Assembly: GCF_900115365.1 (NCBI RefSeq)
Contig: NZ_FOWD01000019.1
Coordinates: forward strand, 19,424-83,423
DNA: 64,000 nt
Source of the DNA: Anaerocolumna aminovalerica
Lineage (GTDB): Bacteria; Bacillota; Clostridia; Lachnospirales; Lachnospiraceae
Direction: 5' to 3'
A program made the translations under genes and the position numbers. Under the pieces are notes generated by a model. It worked only from the letters and a program-made list of their open reading frames with translations, ran no database searches and had not been told where the DNA came from. Of the stretch, positions 19,018-27,617 are shown one piece after another (within the stretch, counting starts at the first letter, position 1; each line of letters begins with the position of its first letter).

Positions 19018-19068
19018 AAAAAAATCTTCGCAAAGCTGCATATAACAAAGCTTTTGCGAAGATTTTTT
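19018..19068. terminator. Bidirectional terminator serving the ABC-F gene
   Basis: AAAAAATCTTCGCAAA and its complement form a long stem with T-tracts on both strands. It lies just after the minus-strand ABC-F stop codon. Confidence 0.8.
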
Positions 19069-19112
19069 ACGTTCTATAATGTCATTGCCATTATAGTTGG
19101 ATGGTCTGAATA

Positions 19113-20747
19113 TTACATATCATCCTCACTGCGATCAATCTGCATAACCTGTCTCTTACGGGCAAATTCATCATTATCCAGATATTCGTCGTAGGTTGAG
19201 ATTTTATCAATTAATCCATTTGGAGTTAATTCCATAATACGGTTTGCAATGGTCTGTATAAACTGGTGATCTTGTGAAGTGAATAACACAACACCGGAGA
19301 ACTTGATTAATCCGTTGTTAAGGGCAGTTATGGATTCCATGTCTAAGTGGTTAGTAGGTTCATCCATTACTAAAACATTAGCGCCAACAATCATCATCTT
19401 AGACAGCATAACTCTAACTCTTTCTCCACCGGATAAAACATTTACTTTCTTTACGCCTTCTTCACCGGCAAATAACATTCTTCCAAGGAATCCACGTACA
19501 TAAGTAACATCTTTTTCAGGGGAGTATGGCATTAACCAATCTACAATTATTTCATCACCGGAGAATTCCTTTGTGTTATCCTTCGGGAAGTAAGAAGTTG
19601 TGGTTGTTACACCCCATTTATAATTTCCTTCATCCGGTTCCATTTCTCCGGCAAGAATCTTAAATAATGTAGTGGTTGCCAAAGTATCAGGACCTACAAA
19701 AGCAATTTTATCTTCACGGTTAACGGTAAATGAGATATTATCCAGTACTTTTACACCATCAATTGTTTTTGACAGGTTTGTAACAGTAAGAACCTCATTT
19801 CCAATTTCACGATTTGGTCGGAAGTCGATGTAAGGATACTTTCTGCTGGATGGTCTGATCTCATCCAATTCAATTTTCTCCAAGGCTCTTTTACGGGAAG
19901 TAGCTTGTTTGGATTTAGAGGCATTGGCACTAAACCTTTGGATAAATTCCTGTAGTTCCTTAATTTTATCTTCTTTCTTCTTGTTGGCTTCCTTCATTTG
20001 TTTAATCATTAACTGGCTGGATTCATACCAGAAGTCATAGTTACCTGCATAAAGCTGAATCTTAGCATAGTCGATATCCGCAATATGGGTACATACTTTA
20101 TTTAAGAAGTATCTGTCATGGGATACTACGATAACGGTATTATCAAAGTTAATTAAGAATTCTTCCAACCAGCGGATAGCTTCCAGATCCAAATGGTTAG
20201 TAGGCTCGTCCAGAAGGAGAACATCGGGGTTACCGAATAATGCTTGTGCAAGAAGAACTTTTACCTTTTCACTACCATTTAATTCACTCATTTGTTTGTA
20301 GTGAATGGCTGTATCAATTCCAAGGCCGTTTAGTAAAGTGGCAGCATCAGATTCTGCTTCCCAACCATTTAAAGTTGCAAACTCAGCTTCCAGTTCACTG
20401 GCTTTGATTCCGTCTTCCTCTGTGAAATCTTCTTTTGCATAAATGGCATCTTTTTCTTTCATTATATCGTATAGGCGTTGATTACCCATAATTACAGTAC
20501 TGAGTACATCGTATTGGTCATATTTAAAATGATCCTGTTGCAGGAAGGATAATCTTTGTCCGGGAGTTATAATAATATCACCTTTGGTTGCTTCTATCTG
20601 TCCGGATAAAATTTTAAGAAATGTAGATTTACCTGCACCATTGGCACCGATTAAACCATAACAGTTACCTTCTGTAAATTTAATATTAACATCCTCAAAT
20701 AAGGCTCTTTTACCAAGCCTTAAAGTTACGTTGCTTGCTTGTATCAT
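19113..20747 (-). CDS. ABC-F family ATPase (YkpA/YbiT-like)
   Basis: This 544-residue protein has two nucleotide-binding domains and no membrane segment, as in ABC-F ribosome-associated factors. Domain 1 has Walker A GANGAGKST and Walker B LLLDEPTNHLD. Domain 2 has the signature LSGGE and Walker B VLVMDEPTNHLD. The second Walker A is degenerate (GPDTLATTT, lacking the Lys) and the first signature reads LNGSE, so one of the two ATP sites is canonical and the other is not. I recall the same asymmetry in YkpA, so it appears subfamily-typical. The linker is rich in Lys/Ser (ANASKSKQATSRKR). It is a single gene with no resistance context; a housekeeping translation role is more likely than drug protection. 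Confidence 0.9.
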   Translation of the reverse strand: MIQASNVTLRLGKRALFEDVNIKFTEGNCYGLIGANGAGKSTFLKILSGQIEATKGDIIITPGQRLSFLQQDHFKYDQYDVLSTVIMGNQRLYDIMKEKDAIYAKEDFTEEDGIKASELEAEFATLNGWEAESDAATLLNGLGIDTAIHYKQMSELNGSEKVKVLLAQALFGNPDVLLLDEPTNHLDLEAIRWLEEFLINFDNTVIVVSHDRYFLNKVCTHIADIDYAKIQLYAGNYDFWYESSQLMIKQMKEANKKKEDKIKELQEFIQRFSANASKSKQATSRKRALEKIELDEIRPSSRKYPYIDFRPNREIGNEVLTVTNLSKTIDGVKVLDNISFTVNREDKIAFVGPDTLATTTLFKILAGEMEPDEGNYKWGVTTTTSYFPKDNTKEFSGDEIIVDWLMPYSPEKDVTYVRGFLGRMLFAGEEGVKKVNVLSGGERVRVMLSKMMIVGANVLVMDEPTNHLDMESITALNNGLIKFSGVVLFTSQDHQFIQTIANRIMELTPNGLIDKISTYDEYLDNDEFARKRQVMQIDRSEDDM

Positions 20748-20837
20748 GATTTACCTCTCTATCAAAAAATAGTCATTTTAACATTCATATCTATTTTACA
20801 GTATATTGTCTATTTTGCAAGCTAAATTTTGTAATTT

Positions 20838-20949
20838 AACCTCATATGTAAATCCTTGCTTGTTTCAGCAGGAGTTCAAGCTACTGGTGAAATGCCACGT
20901 AGTGGCAATGAGGTTATAAGCAAGTAGCGTAAGGGGATTGATATCCGCT
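20838..20949 (+). ncRNA. Candidate structured RNA element, copy 1
   Basis: A closing stem pairs AACCTCAT (20838-20845) with ATGAGGTT (20908-20915). Inside are CAGGAG/CTACTG (20869-20886) and GCCAC/GTGGC (20894-20906). The 3' part holds AAGTAGCG and a hairpin (20926-20949). A second copy at 46086-46195 keeps the same order and core. It lies 129 bases before the 21079 gene and may be a cis-regulatory leader. Strand choice follows the downstream gene in both copies. The remaining bases between the ABC-F gene and 21079 hold nothing else that I recognise. Confidence 0.5.
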
Positions 20950-21078
20950 TTGAACGTATGAGAGTTAGCTTTCTTACTGACTGCCCGGTAATTTCATACG
21001 TTGACATTTATAGGCAACTAGAATACAATGAAATTACTATAAAAAACGAGAATTATTATAGTTTAGAAGGAGACTTCC

Positions 21079-21999
21079 ATGGCAATTAGCCCTTTACGAA
21101 AAATGGCTTTAAAAGCTTTGTCCTATCCTAAGTTAAATGTGAAGAAGAATTACAAAATACACCGTAAGGTGTTGGTAGCTTTTCATCCATTTTTTAAACC
21201 CCTTTATAATTTATTGGATCATAAGATTATTTTTGAAAACCATGAAATCCCTGTGCGGATTTTTAAGCCGAAAAAAGCAGAAGGTTTTAAAGTGTTGCTT
21301 TTCTTTCATGGAGGGGGCTGGGTTATCGGCAATATTGACAGTTATACCAATATGTGTGCCAATATGGCAAACCAGACCGGATATGCAGTGGTCTCTGTAG
21401 ATTACCGTCTGGCACCGGAGCATCCCTTTCCTTCCGGGTTAATGGATTGTTATCATGTTGCGGAACGGTTATATAAAAATCAACTGTTCTTTTCAAGTAA
21501 GCCGGAAGAAATAGTCTTAATCGGCGATAGCGCAGGAGCTAACCTGGCTGCGGCAGTATCCTTAATGGCTAGAGATAAAGGGGAGTTCTTACCGGGCAAG
21601 CAGATATTATTGTATCCTGCTACTAATAATTATCATGATTCCAGATCAGAATTTCCTTCTATATTGGAGAATGGGACAGATTATATACTGACTTCTAAAC
21701 GAATTCAGGATTATATGGATTTATACATCAGCAAGGAAGAAGATAGGTTTAATCCTTATGTTGCGCCACTTTTGGCAAAAGATTTAAGTAATCAGCCAAA
21801 AACCTTAATTATAACAGCTGAGTATGACCCTCTAAGAGACGAGGGAGAAGCCTATGGTATGAGGTTAAAAGAATGGGGCAATGATGTAGTTGTAAACCGG
21901 ATCAAAGATGCCCTTCATGGGTTCCTTACGCTGCCAAGGCAAGATGCCTATATTACTGCATGTTATAAAATAGTGAATGAATTTTTAAAAAATAAATAG
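21079..21999 (+). CDS. Alpha/beta hydrolase (HSL-type esterase/lipase)
   Basis: This 306-residue hydrolase has the oxyanion motif FFHGGGW near residue 76, the nucleophile motif GDSAGANLA near residue 153, an Asp in EYDPLRDEG and a His in DALHGF. These complete the catalytic triad of hormone-sensitive-lipase-like esterases. No signal peptide is seen, so it is cytoplasmic. It starts a three-gene operon with an acyltransferase-like protein and a zinc-ribbon membrane protein; the first two genes share an almost identical ribosome-binding region (AAGGAGACTTC). The joint presence of an esterase and an acyl-transfer protein suggests ester or lipid metabolism, but the substrate is unknown. Confidence 0.85.
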   Translation: MAISPLRKMALKALSYPKLNVKKNYKIHRKVLVAFHPFFKPLYNLLDHKIIFENHEIPVRIFKPKKAEGFKVLLFFHGGGWVIGNIDSYTNMCANMANQTGYAVVSVDYRLAPEHPFPSGLMDCYHVAERLYKNQLFFSSKPEEIVLIGDSAGANLAAAVSLMARDKGEFLPGKQILLYPATNNYHDSRSEFPSILENGTDYILTSKRIQDYMDLYISKEEDRFNPYVAPLLAKDLSNQPKTLIITAEYDPLRDEGEAYGMRLKEWGNDVVVNRIKDALHGFLTLPRQDAYITACYKIVNEFLKNK

Positions 22000-22041
22000 T
22001 ATATGTTATCTTAGTTTTATTGAAATTAAAGGAGACTTCAG

Positions 22042-23301
22042 ATGAAACGTGGTAAAAGGGTAGAGTGGACCAGACTTGATAACGCTGCAAAAATATTTCC
22101 ACCGACCAGTAATGACAAAGATACGAAAGTATTTCGATTTGTTTGTGAATTACAGGAGGATGTAAGCCCTGATATTCTTCAGTTGGCTTTAGATGAAACA
22201 ATAGAAAACTTTCCTTTATATAACTCCGTACTTCGAAAAGGAGTATTTTGGTATTATTTTGAAACCAGTAATATACATCCTGTTGTAGAATTAGAATCAA
22301 CACCTATCTGTGACCGTATCTATTTTGAAGGTCAGAGAAATCTGTTATTTCGGGTTTTATATTATAAAAACAGAATCAACGTAGAAATATTTCATGCTCT
22401 TTCCGATGGAACCGGTGCATTGTGGTTTGTAAAAACTCTGGTGTATTATTATTTAATGAAAAAGTATAAGGATATATTAGGTGATAAAAACTTTAAGCTG
22501 GACTATGATGCTTCCTTAAGCCAGAAGATGGACGACAGCTTTTTAAAGCACTATACCAAAAGAAAACTGCCCAAAAGGGAGAAGCATCCTAAAGCCTATC
22601 ATATACATGAAACCAGAAGAGAAGAGAATCGTTATAAGTTGGTGGAAGGTACTATGTCCGTTAAAGAGGTATTAGATGCTGCACATGAATATGGTACTAC
22701 TTTAACGGTTTATTTAACGGCACTGTTTATGTATTCCATCTATAAAGGTATGCCTGCAAGAAGAAAGAACCGTCCGGTAGTTTTGTCAGTTCCGGTTAAT
22801 TTAAGGAATTATTTTGAATCAGAATCTGCCAGAAACTTTTTCAGTACCGTCAATGTTGGATTCCATTTTGGAAAAAAGAATATTAGTCTTAATGAGGTTA
22901 TCGAAAGTGTCAGTGAAAGTTTTAAACGGGAATTGGAGGAAGAAAGATTATTAATTCATCTGAATCGTCTGGCTTCCTTAGAACAAAACGGACTAATTCG
23001 AATTGTTCCCTTACCCATAAAGGATATGGTTCTTAAAATTGCCAATCAAGTAGCTGAAAGGGGCATTACTTCTTCTATTTCCAATGTTGGAAAGATTACT
23101 GTGGCAGAAGAATTAAAACCCTTTATCAAACAGTTTTCTGTTTTTACAAGTGCAAGGAGACCTCAGATCACTATTTGTTCCTTTGAAGATAAGCTGGTAG
23201 TTAGTTTTACGTCACCTTATAACGAAACAGATATTCAGAAAACATTCTTTCAGACCCTTTCTCATAAAGGAATAGATGTAAAGATTGTAACAAATCTATA
23301 A
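22042..23301 (+). CDS. Condensation/WS-DGAT-type acyltransferase-like protein
   Basis: This 419-residue protein belongs to the condensation/acyltransferase superfamily. The hallmark HxxxDG motif is present as HALSDGTGAL (around residue 118), with a conserved PVNLRNYF segment near residue 253. Such proteins transfer acyl groups to alcohols or lipids, and relatives are often labelled alcohol acetyltransferase. It has no carrier-protein domain attached, so it is not part of a normal peptide synthetase. It follows the esterase gene by 42 bases and precedes a zinc-ribbon membrane protein. The catalytic His and Asp are intact. Its natural acceptor is unknown. Confidence 0.75.
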   Translation: MKRGKRVEWTRLDNAAKIFPPTSNDKDTKVFRFVCELQEDVSPDILQLALDETIENFPLYNSVLRKGVFWYYFETSNIHPVVELESTPICDRIYFEGQRNLLFRVLYYKNRINVEIFHALSDGTGALWFVKTLVYYYLMKKYKDILGDKNFKLDYDASLSQKMDDSFLKHYTKRKLPKREKHPKAYHIHETRREENRYKLVEGTMSVKEVLDAAHEYGTTLTVYLTALFMYSIYKGMPARRKNRPVVLSVPVNLRNYFESESARNFFSTVNVGFHFGKKNISLNEVIESVSESFKRELEEERLLIHLNRLASLEQNGLIRIVPLPIKDMVLKIANQVAERGITSSISNVGKITVAEELKPFIKQFSVFTSARRPQITICSFEDKLVVSFTSPYNETDIQKTFFQTLSHKGIDVKIVTNL

Positions 23302-23397
23302 GGAACGTAACGAATCTAACGATTGTGACAAATCTAACGAATAGTAGCAAATCTATGGATTTGAAGGAAATCAATAGACTTGAGAGGAGTAAAGAAT

Positions 23398-24060
23398 ATG
23401 CAATATTGTGAACATTGTAAAGTTTATTTACGTGGAAATAGAAAAAAATGTCCCTTATGCCAGAACTCATTAAAGATGAATGGTAATGACAGTGAAGAAG
23501 TATTTCCGGAGATACCGGTAACCTATCAGAATAACGTTATCTTTAGAATGTTAATATTTCTGTCTATCAGCATAATTGTTATGAGTTTTGCAGTTAATGC
23601 TATGTTTCCAACAGAAGTTAACTGGTCCATGCTGGTTATTTCGGGTATTTTTTGTATGTGGATTAGTTTGGGAGTTGTTATTAAAAAGAGAAATAACATC
23701 CCTAAAAGTATTGTTTGGCAGGTTGCTATTATCTCAATATTGGCAGTGGTATGGGACTGGCGTACAGGCTGGAAGGGATGGTCAATTGATTTTGTTATTC
23801 CTATTGCCTGTGTAGTGGCTATGATCGTAATGTATGTTACAGCAAAGATCATGCATTTAAGTGTGAGAAATTTTCTCATATATATGTTAATGGACGGAAT
23901 CTTTGGTATTATTCCTTTTGCATTTTTATTGTTAGATATTTTAAAATACCGGTATCCTTCCATCGTTTGTACCACAGTCAGTATCATATCTTTAGCGGCA
24001 ATTATAATATTTGAAGGTGAGAATATAAAGGAAGAGCTGAATAAAAGAATGCATTTATAG
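23398..24060 (+). CDS. Zinc-ribbon membrane protein (DUF6320-like)
   Basis: This 220-residue protein begins with a zinc ribbon (CEHC at residues 4-7 and CPLC about 17 residues later) followed by about six membrane segments. The ATG at 23398 is preferred because GAGAGGAGT lies 8 bases upstream and the zinc ribbon then starts at the N-terminus. An in-frame TTG at 23380 is less likely. I recall such proteins (DUF6320) next to acyltransferase genes in Clostridia. The genetic link implies a membrane partner of the two upstream enzymes. No terminator is seen behind it. Confidence 0.7.
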   Translation: MQYCEHCKVYLRGNRKKCPLCQNSLKMNGNDSEEVFPEIPVTYQNNVIFRMLIFLSISIIVMSFAVNAMFPTEVNWSMLVISGIFCMWISLGVVIKKRNNIPKSIVWQVAIISILAVVWDWRTGWKGWSIDFVIPIACVVAMIVMYVTAKIMHLSVRNFLIYMLMDGIFGIIPFAFLLLDILKYRYPSIVCTTVSIISLAAIIIFEGENIKEELNKRMHL

Positions 24061-24277
24061 TTGAAGCGCAAATATTAATTAAGCCGAGGATGCTTAACAA
24101 TGGCCTTGGATTTACCAGCCTTTACGGCTTTCGGGGGAACTAAGTTGGAAAGTATGAAAAAATAAGAAGAAAGGATCAATTTGCCTGCCGCTTCTTTAAG
24201 TTATGTTTTTGTGGCAGTAAGATATCTGAAAAATTATGGCGTCAGCAAACAGATATGTATGCAATGGGTGAAGAAGG

Positions 24278-26197
24278 ATGAATCTTAAATCAACTTTATC
24301 AAAGGGGCTGCCTGTACCTTTAGGCGTTACCAGGCTTATTAATGGAATAAATTTTGCTGTATCCATACCCAATGAAGAAGAATGTATACTAAAATTATTC
24401 CACAAAGAAACAGGTGAAATGGCGGTATCTTTTCTTCTTACTTCTGAATATAAAACAGGTAATGTTTTCTCCTGTATTCTGTCCGAATCGATGGTAAAAA
24501 AGAATCAGAAATTAATTTATTTATTTGAAAAACCCTATGAATATACCTATGGCTATGAAGTAAATGGCAGAGAACTTGCAGATCCCTATGCCAAATTGAT
24601 TTATGGCAGAGAAATCTACGGAGAAGGAACCTTAAGCGGCAAACACAAATTAAGGGGTGGTTTACTTCCAAAGGAATATCTTTGGAAGGAGGATAAACCT
24701 CTATATATCCCCTATTCACAGTTAATTATTTACAAGTTACATTTACGAGGTTTTACCAAACACCCATCTTCAAAAGTACAAAATCCCGGAACCTTTCAAG
24801 GGGTAACAGAAAAAATTCCCTATTTTAAGCAACTGGGTATTAATAGCATTCAGTTTATGCCAATATATGAATTCAACGAAAATATACGTTTTAAAGGAAT
24901 CGGAGAACAAGGAACTAAAGTTAATTACTGGGGTTATAGTGAAGACAATTTTTATTTTGCACCTAAGGCATCGTATGCAGCAAATCCAGTACAAGCAGAT
25001 ACAGAGTGTAAGACAATGATTAAGAAGCTCCATGAAGAAAAGATAGAAGTTATAATGGAGATGTATTTTCCCTATGGAACAAACCACATCCTAATTTTGG
25101 ATTGTTTAAAATATTGGGTTATGGAATATCACATAGATGGTTTTTGCTTAATGGGTGAAAGGGTTCCGGGAACAACCATAGCAATGGAGCCCATATTAGG
25201 AAGAACCAAATTGTTTGCAGCAGGATGGGATAAGGAGCAGGTATACAGCAGAGGATTTGTACCTTCTTTTAAGAATCTGGCAGAATATAATGATGGGTAT
25301 TCCGTCGACATAAAAGGTTTTTTAAGAGGAGATGAATCTAAAATTTCCTCTTTCGCTTCCCGATTTAAATATAATCCGGATAAGTGGGGTGCCATTAATT
25401 ATATTACCAATCATGATGGTTTTACTTTAATGGATCTGTATTCTTATGATGTAAAACATAATGAAGCAAATGGTGAGCACAACCGTGACGGTTTGGAATA
25501 TAACTACAGTTGGAATTGTGGCAGGGAAGGAAAAACAAAGGATAAAAAAGTTTTAAGCCTTAGAAGAAAACAAATACGAAATGCTTTTACTGTTCTTTTA
25601 TTAAGCCAGGGTACGCCCCTTATATTAGCCGGAGATGAATTTGGAAACTCCCAATGGGGCAATAATAATCCCTACTGTCAGGATAATGAGATATCCTGGC
25701 TAAACTGGGATGACATAGATACCAATAAAGACATTTTTGAATTTGTAAAATTTCTTATTTCAATTCGACAATGCCATCCTATCCTGCATATGGATTATCC
25801 GTTAAAAAGCATGGATTACATTTCAAGTGGTTATCCTGACCTGTCTTATCATGGGATTAAAGCCTGGTATCCGGATTATTCTTTTTATAGCAGAATGTTG
25901 GGCATTATGCTGGCAGGACAATATGCAAAGGTAAGTCCGGCAGAAAATGATGTGAATTTATATATAGCATGTAATATGCACTGGGAGGAGCATGTTTTTG
26001 ATTTGCCCGGTCTTCCTAAAAATATGAAGTGGTATGTATTGTTTGATACAGCGGAAGAGAAGGGAACAGTCAGCTCTTTATCAGCAGATAAAAAAACAGT
26101 TGATAAGGAACCAGAAGAGAAAGAACTGGTACTTTCCAACAGCCAAAAGGAATGTAAGGTGAAAGAAAGATCCATTGTTGTTTTAATTGGGAAATAG
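24278..26197 (+). CDS. Debranching-type GH13 protein with lost catalytic acids
   Basis: This 639-residue protein has the CBM48-plus-GH13 layout of isoamylases and GlgX/pullulanases. The C-terminal half is well conserved: NHDGFTLMDL around residue 380, and ILAGDEFGNSQWGNNNPYCQDNEISWLNW. Region II, normally DGFRFD, reads DGFCLM (287-292), so the nucleophile Asp is Met292. Region III, normally AEPWD, reads AAGWD, so the acid/base Glu is Ala315. Region I is also altered. His379 and Asp380 of region IV remain. Catalysis by the usual mechanism seems impossible, so a glycan-binding or regulatory role is inferred. The frame is intact, so this is not simple decay. The TraX gene follows 47 bases later. 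The 217 bases upstream contain nothing that I recognise. Confidence 0.8.
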   Translation: MNLKSTLSKGLPVPLGVTRLINGINFAVSIPNEEECILKLFHKETGEMAVSFLLTSEYKTGNVFSCILSESMVKKNQKLIYLFEKPYEYTYGYEVNGRELADPYAKLIYGREIYGEGTLSGKHKLRGGLLPKEYLWKEDKPLYIPYSQLIIYKLHLRGFTKHPSSKVQNPGTFQGVTEKIPYFKQLGINSIQFMPIYEFNENIRFKGIGEQGTKVNYWGYSEDNFYFAPKASYAANPVQADTECKTMIKKLHEEKIEVIMEMYFPYGTNHILILDCLKYWVMEYHIDGFCLMGERVPGTTIAMEPILGRTKLFAAGWDKEQVYSRGFVPSFKNLAEYNDGYSVDIKGFLRGDESKISSFASRFKYNPDKWGAINYITNHDGFTLMDLYSYDVKHNEANGEHNRDGLEYNYSWNCGREGKTKDKKVLSLRRKQIRNAFTVLLLSQGTPLILAGDEFGNSQWGNNNPYCQDNEISWLNWDDIDTNKDIFEFVKFLISIRQCHPILHMDYPLKSMDYISSGYPDLSYHGIKAWYPDYSFYSRMLGIMLAGQYAKVSPAENDVNLYIACNMHWEEHVFDLPGLPKNMKWYVLFDTAEEKGTVSSLSADKKTVDKEPEEKELVLSNSQKECKVKERSIVVLIGK

Positions 26198-26244
26198 CAG
26201 TAATATAGATTAAATTAAGATATAAAACGGGAGAAATATATTTC

Positions 26245-26925
26245 ATGAATGGTTTGAGTTTGAAATTAATTGCAATGTTTACCATGTTGATTGATCATGC
26301 AACAGCTCAATTAATACCCGGCAGTTCACCTCTTTGGTTTATTGGAAGAAGCATTGGCAGGCTTGCATTTCCTATCTTTTGTTTCTTGTTGGTAGAGGGA
26401 TTTTTACATACAAGGAGTGTAAGAAATTATCTGATCCGGCTTGGAATCTTTGCTCTGATATCAGAAATACCTTTTGATATAGCATTTATAAAAGGTGAAA
26501 ATTTTATAGATAATTTAAGCGGTCAAAATATTTATTTTACTTTATTTATTGGTTTATTTGTAATACTTCTTATTCAATTGGTTGAAAATAAATATAGATA
26601 CAGCAGTACAATGACATTCATTTTAACAATAGTTATTATTCTAACAGGATGTCAAATGGCTGAGTTTTTAAGAACTGACTATGGTGCAATGGGTATATTA
26701 ATGATTGTATGCTTTTATTTATTCCGTAATAATAAATGGTTACTATTACTGACAATCTTTCTAGTAAATCAAACTATTTTATCCATTCAGGGATTCGGTA
26801 CTATTTCTTTATTGTTTATATGGCTTTATAATGGAGAAAGAGGACCTAAACTCAACAAATATATATTTTACGCTTTTTATCCGGTGCACATACTTATATT
26901 ACATTGGATCAGCACAGTAATATAA
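26245..26925 (+). CDS. TraX family membrane protein
   Basis: This 226-residue protein has about seven hydrophobic segments and starts GLSLKLIAMFTMLIDHATA, followed by GRLAFPIFCFLLVEGF, as in the TraX family. TraX acetylates F-pilin in conjugative plasmids, but chromosomal clostridial members are common and of unknown role, probably acyl transfer at the membrane. No other conjugation gene is present. A GGGAGAA ribosome-binding site precedes the ATG. A TCATTCTGA-type inverted repeat follows directly after the stop. Confidence 0.8.
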   Translation: MNGLSLKLIAMFTMLIDHATAQLIPGSSPLWFIGRSIGRLAFPIFCFLLVEGFLHTRSVRNYLIRLGIFALISEIPFDIAFIKGENFIDNLSGQNIYFTLFIGLFVILLIQLVENKYRYSSTMTFILTIVIILTGCQMAEFLRTDYGAMGILMIVCFYLFRNNKWLLLLTIFLVNQTILSIQGFGTISLLFIWLYNGERGPKLNKYIFYAFYPVHILILHWISTVI

Positions 26926-26931
26926 ATGAAA

Positions 26932-27015
26932 ATGTCATTCTGAACTAATTCGTCCAATATAACCAAATGGGAAAAGACTACTTGGTATGAGACAAAAATA
27001 AATTCAGAATGACAT
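26932..27015. repeat. REP-like element with TCATTCTGA inverted ends, copy 1
   Basis: ATGTCATTCTGAA (26932-26944) and its exact complement (27003-27015) bound an 84-base element. A related element lies at 37001-37085. It may also act as a terminator between convergent genes. Confidence 0.65.
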
Positions 27016-27030
27016 CATGAAAGAAGGAAA

Positions 27031-27246
27031 TTACTCTTCTGAATTACGAGGACTAATGCCCCTGCTTTCAGCTACTTTATCATATAAATCCAGAACACAG
27101 TGTTCATCCTCATCAAAATGTTTACAATTTAAGCAGGATACAGAATCCTCATCATCTGTTTTATTTGTGAATGAATTATCAGATGTTTTTTCATAGCCGC
27201 TGCAATGTATTGCTACATCTTCATAAGCTTTATTACTAGCTCTCAT
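27031..27246 (-). CDS. Small acidic Cys-containing protein
   Basis: This 71-residue protein is rich in Asp/Glu and contains SCLNCKHFDEDEHC, a CxxC plus later Cys arrangement that could bind a metal. The ATG overlaps the stop of the upstream gene by 4 bases (ATGA) and has an AAAGGAGA site, so translation is coupled. I know no function. Strong ribosome-binding sites for both members argue that they are real genes. Related short Cys proteins occur in Lachnospiraceae, as far as I recall. Confidence 0.6.
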   Translation of the reverse strand: MRASNKAYEDVAIHCSGYEKTSDNSFTNKTDDEDSVSCLNCKHFDEDEHCVLDLYDKVAESRGISPRNSEE

Positions 27247-27446
27247 AAGGTTTCTCCTTTCCCATGAGAATAATCATGGAGATCATCATAATAATTGTAA
27301 TTTGAGTTTAAGAAGCTGCCGGTTAAGTCTTCGGCTGAAATCGAATTCTTATCAGGAAAATAATAAGAAGTCGGTTCATCGAAGTCTACAACACTATTTT
27401 TACTTGGGAAGCGATAGTAGCTTCTCTTGGAATGATCAAAATACAT
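27243..27446 (-). CDS. Small Tyr/Asp/Ser-rich protein
   Basis: This 67-residue protein is rich in Tyr, Asp, Ser and Phe and has no hydrophobic segment. An excellent AAGGAGGG ribosome-binding site lies 9 bases upstream of the ATG. It is the first gene of a two-gene minus-strand unit, with a 4-base overlap to the 27031 gene. I recognise no family. Composition suggests a flexible or spore-coat-like small protein, but that is a guess. Confidence 0.55.
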   Translation of the reverse strand: MYFDHSKRSYYRFPSKNSVVDFDEPTSYYFPDKNSISAEDLTGSFLNSNYNYYDDLHDYSHGKGETL

Positions 27447-27560
27447 GATAAATATCCCTCCTTGATGTCAAAATCTTATTGCATGATCTTAGGATACGAA
27501 GTATCCATCTGACAGCGTTCTATGCAATAACGGTTAATGCATAAAATTGCATACAATGCA

Positions 27561-27589
27561 TTGGAACCAGGGTGATATCATGCTATACT
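27561..27589 (+). promoter_or_regulatory. Promoter of the DUF5721 gene
   Basis: TTGGAA (27561-27566), a 17-base spacer and extended -10 TGCTATACT (hexamer 27584-27589) lie 28 bases upstream of the start codon at 27618. Confidence 0.65.
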
Positions 27590-27617
27590 AGTTTTTGCAA
27601 AATGGAGGGAAATATAC

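Noticed and set aside
24061..24277. Possible riboswitch upstream of the GH13-like gene
   Set aside because: A few G-rich and hairpin-like stretches exist, but no conserved core of any class that I know could be recognised.
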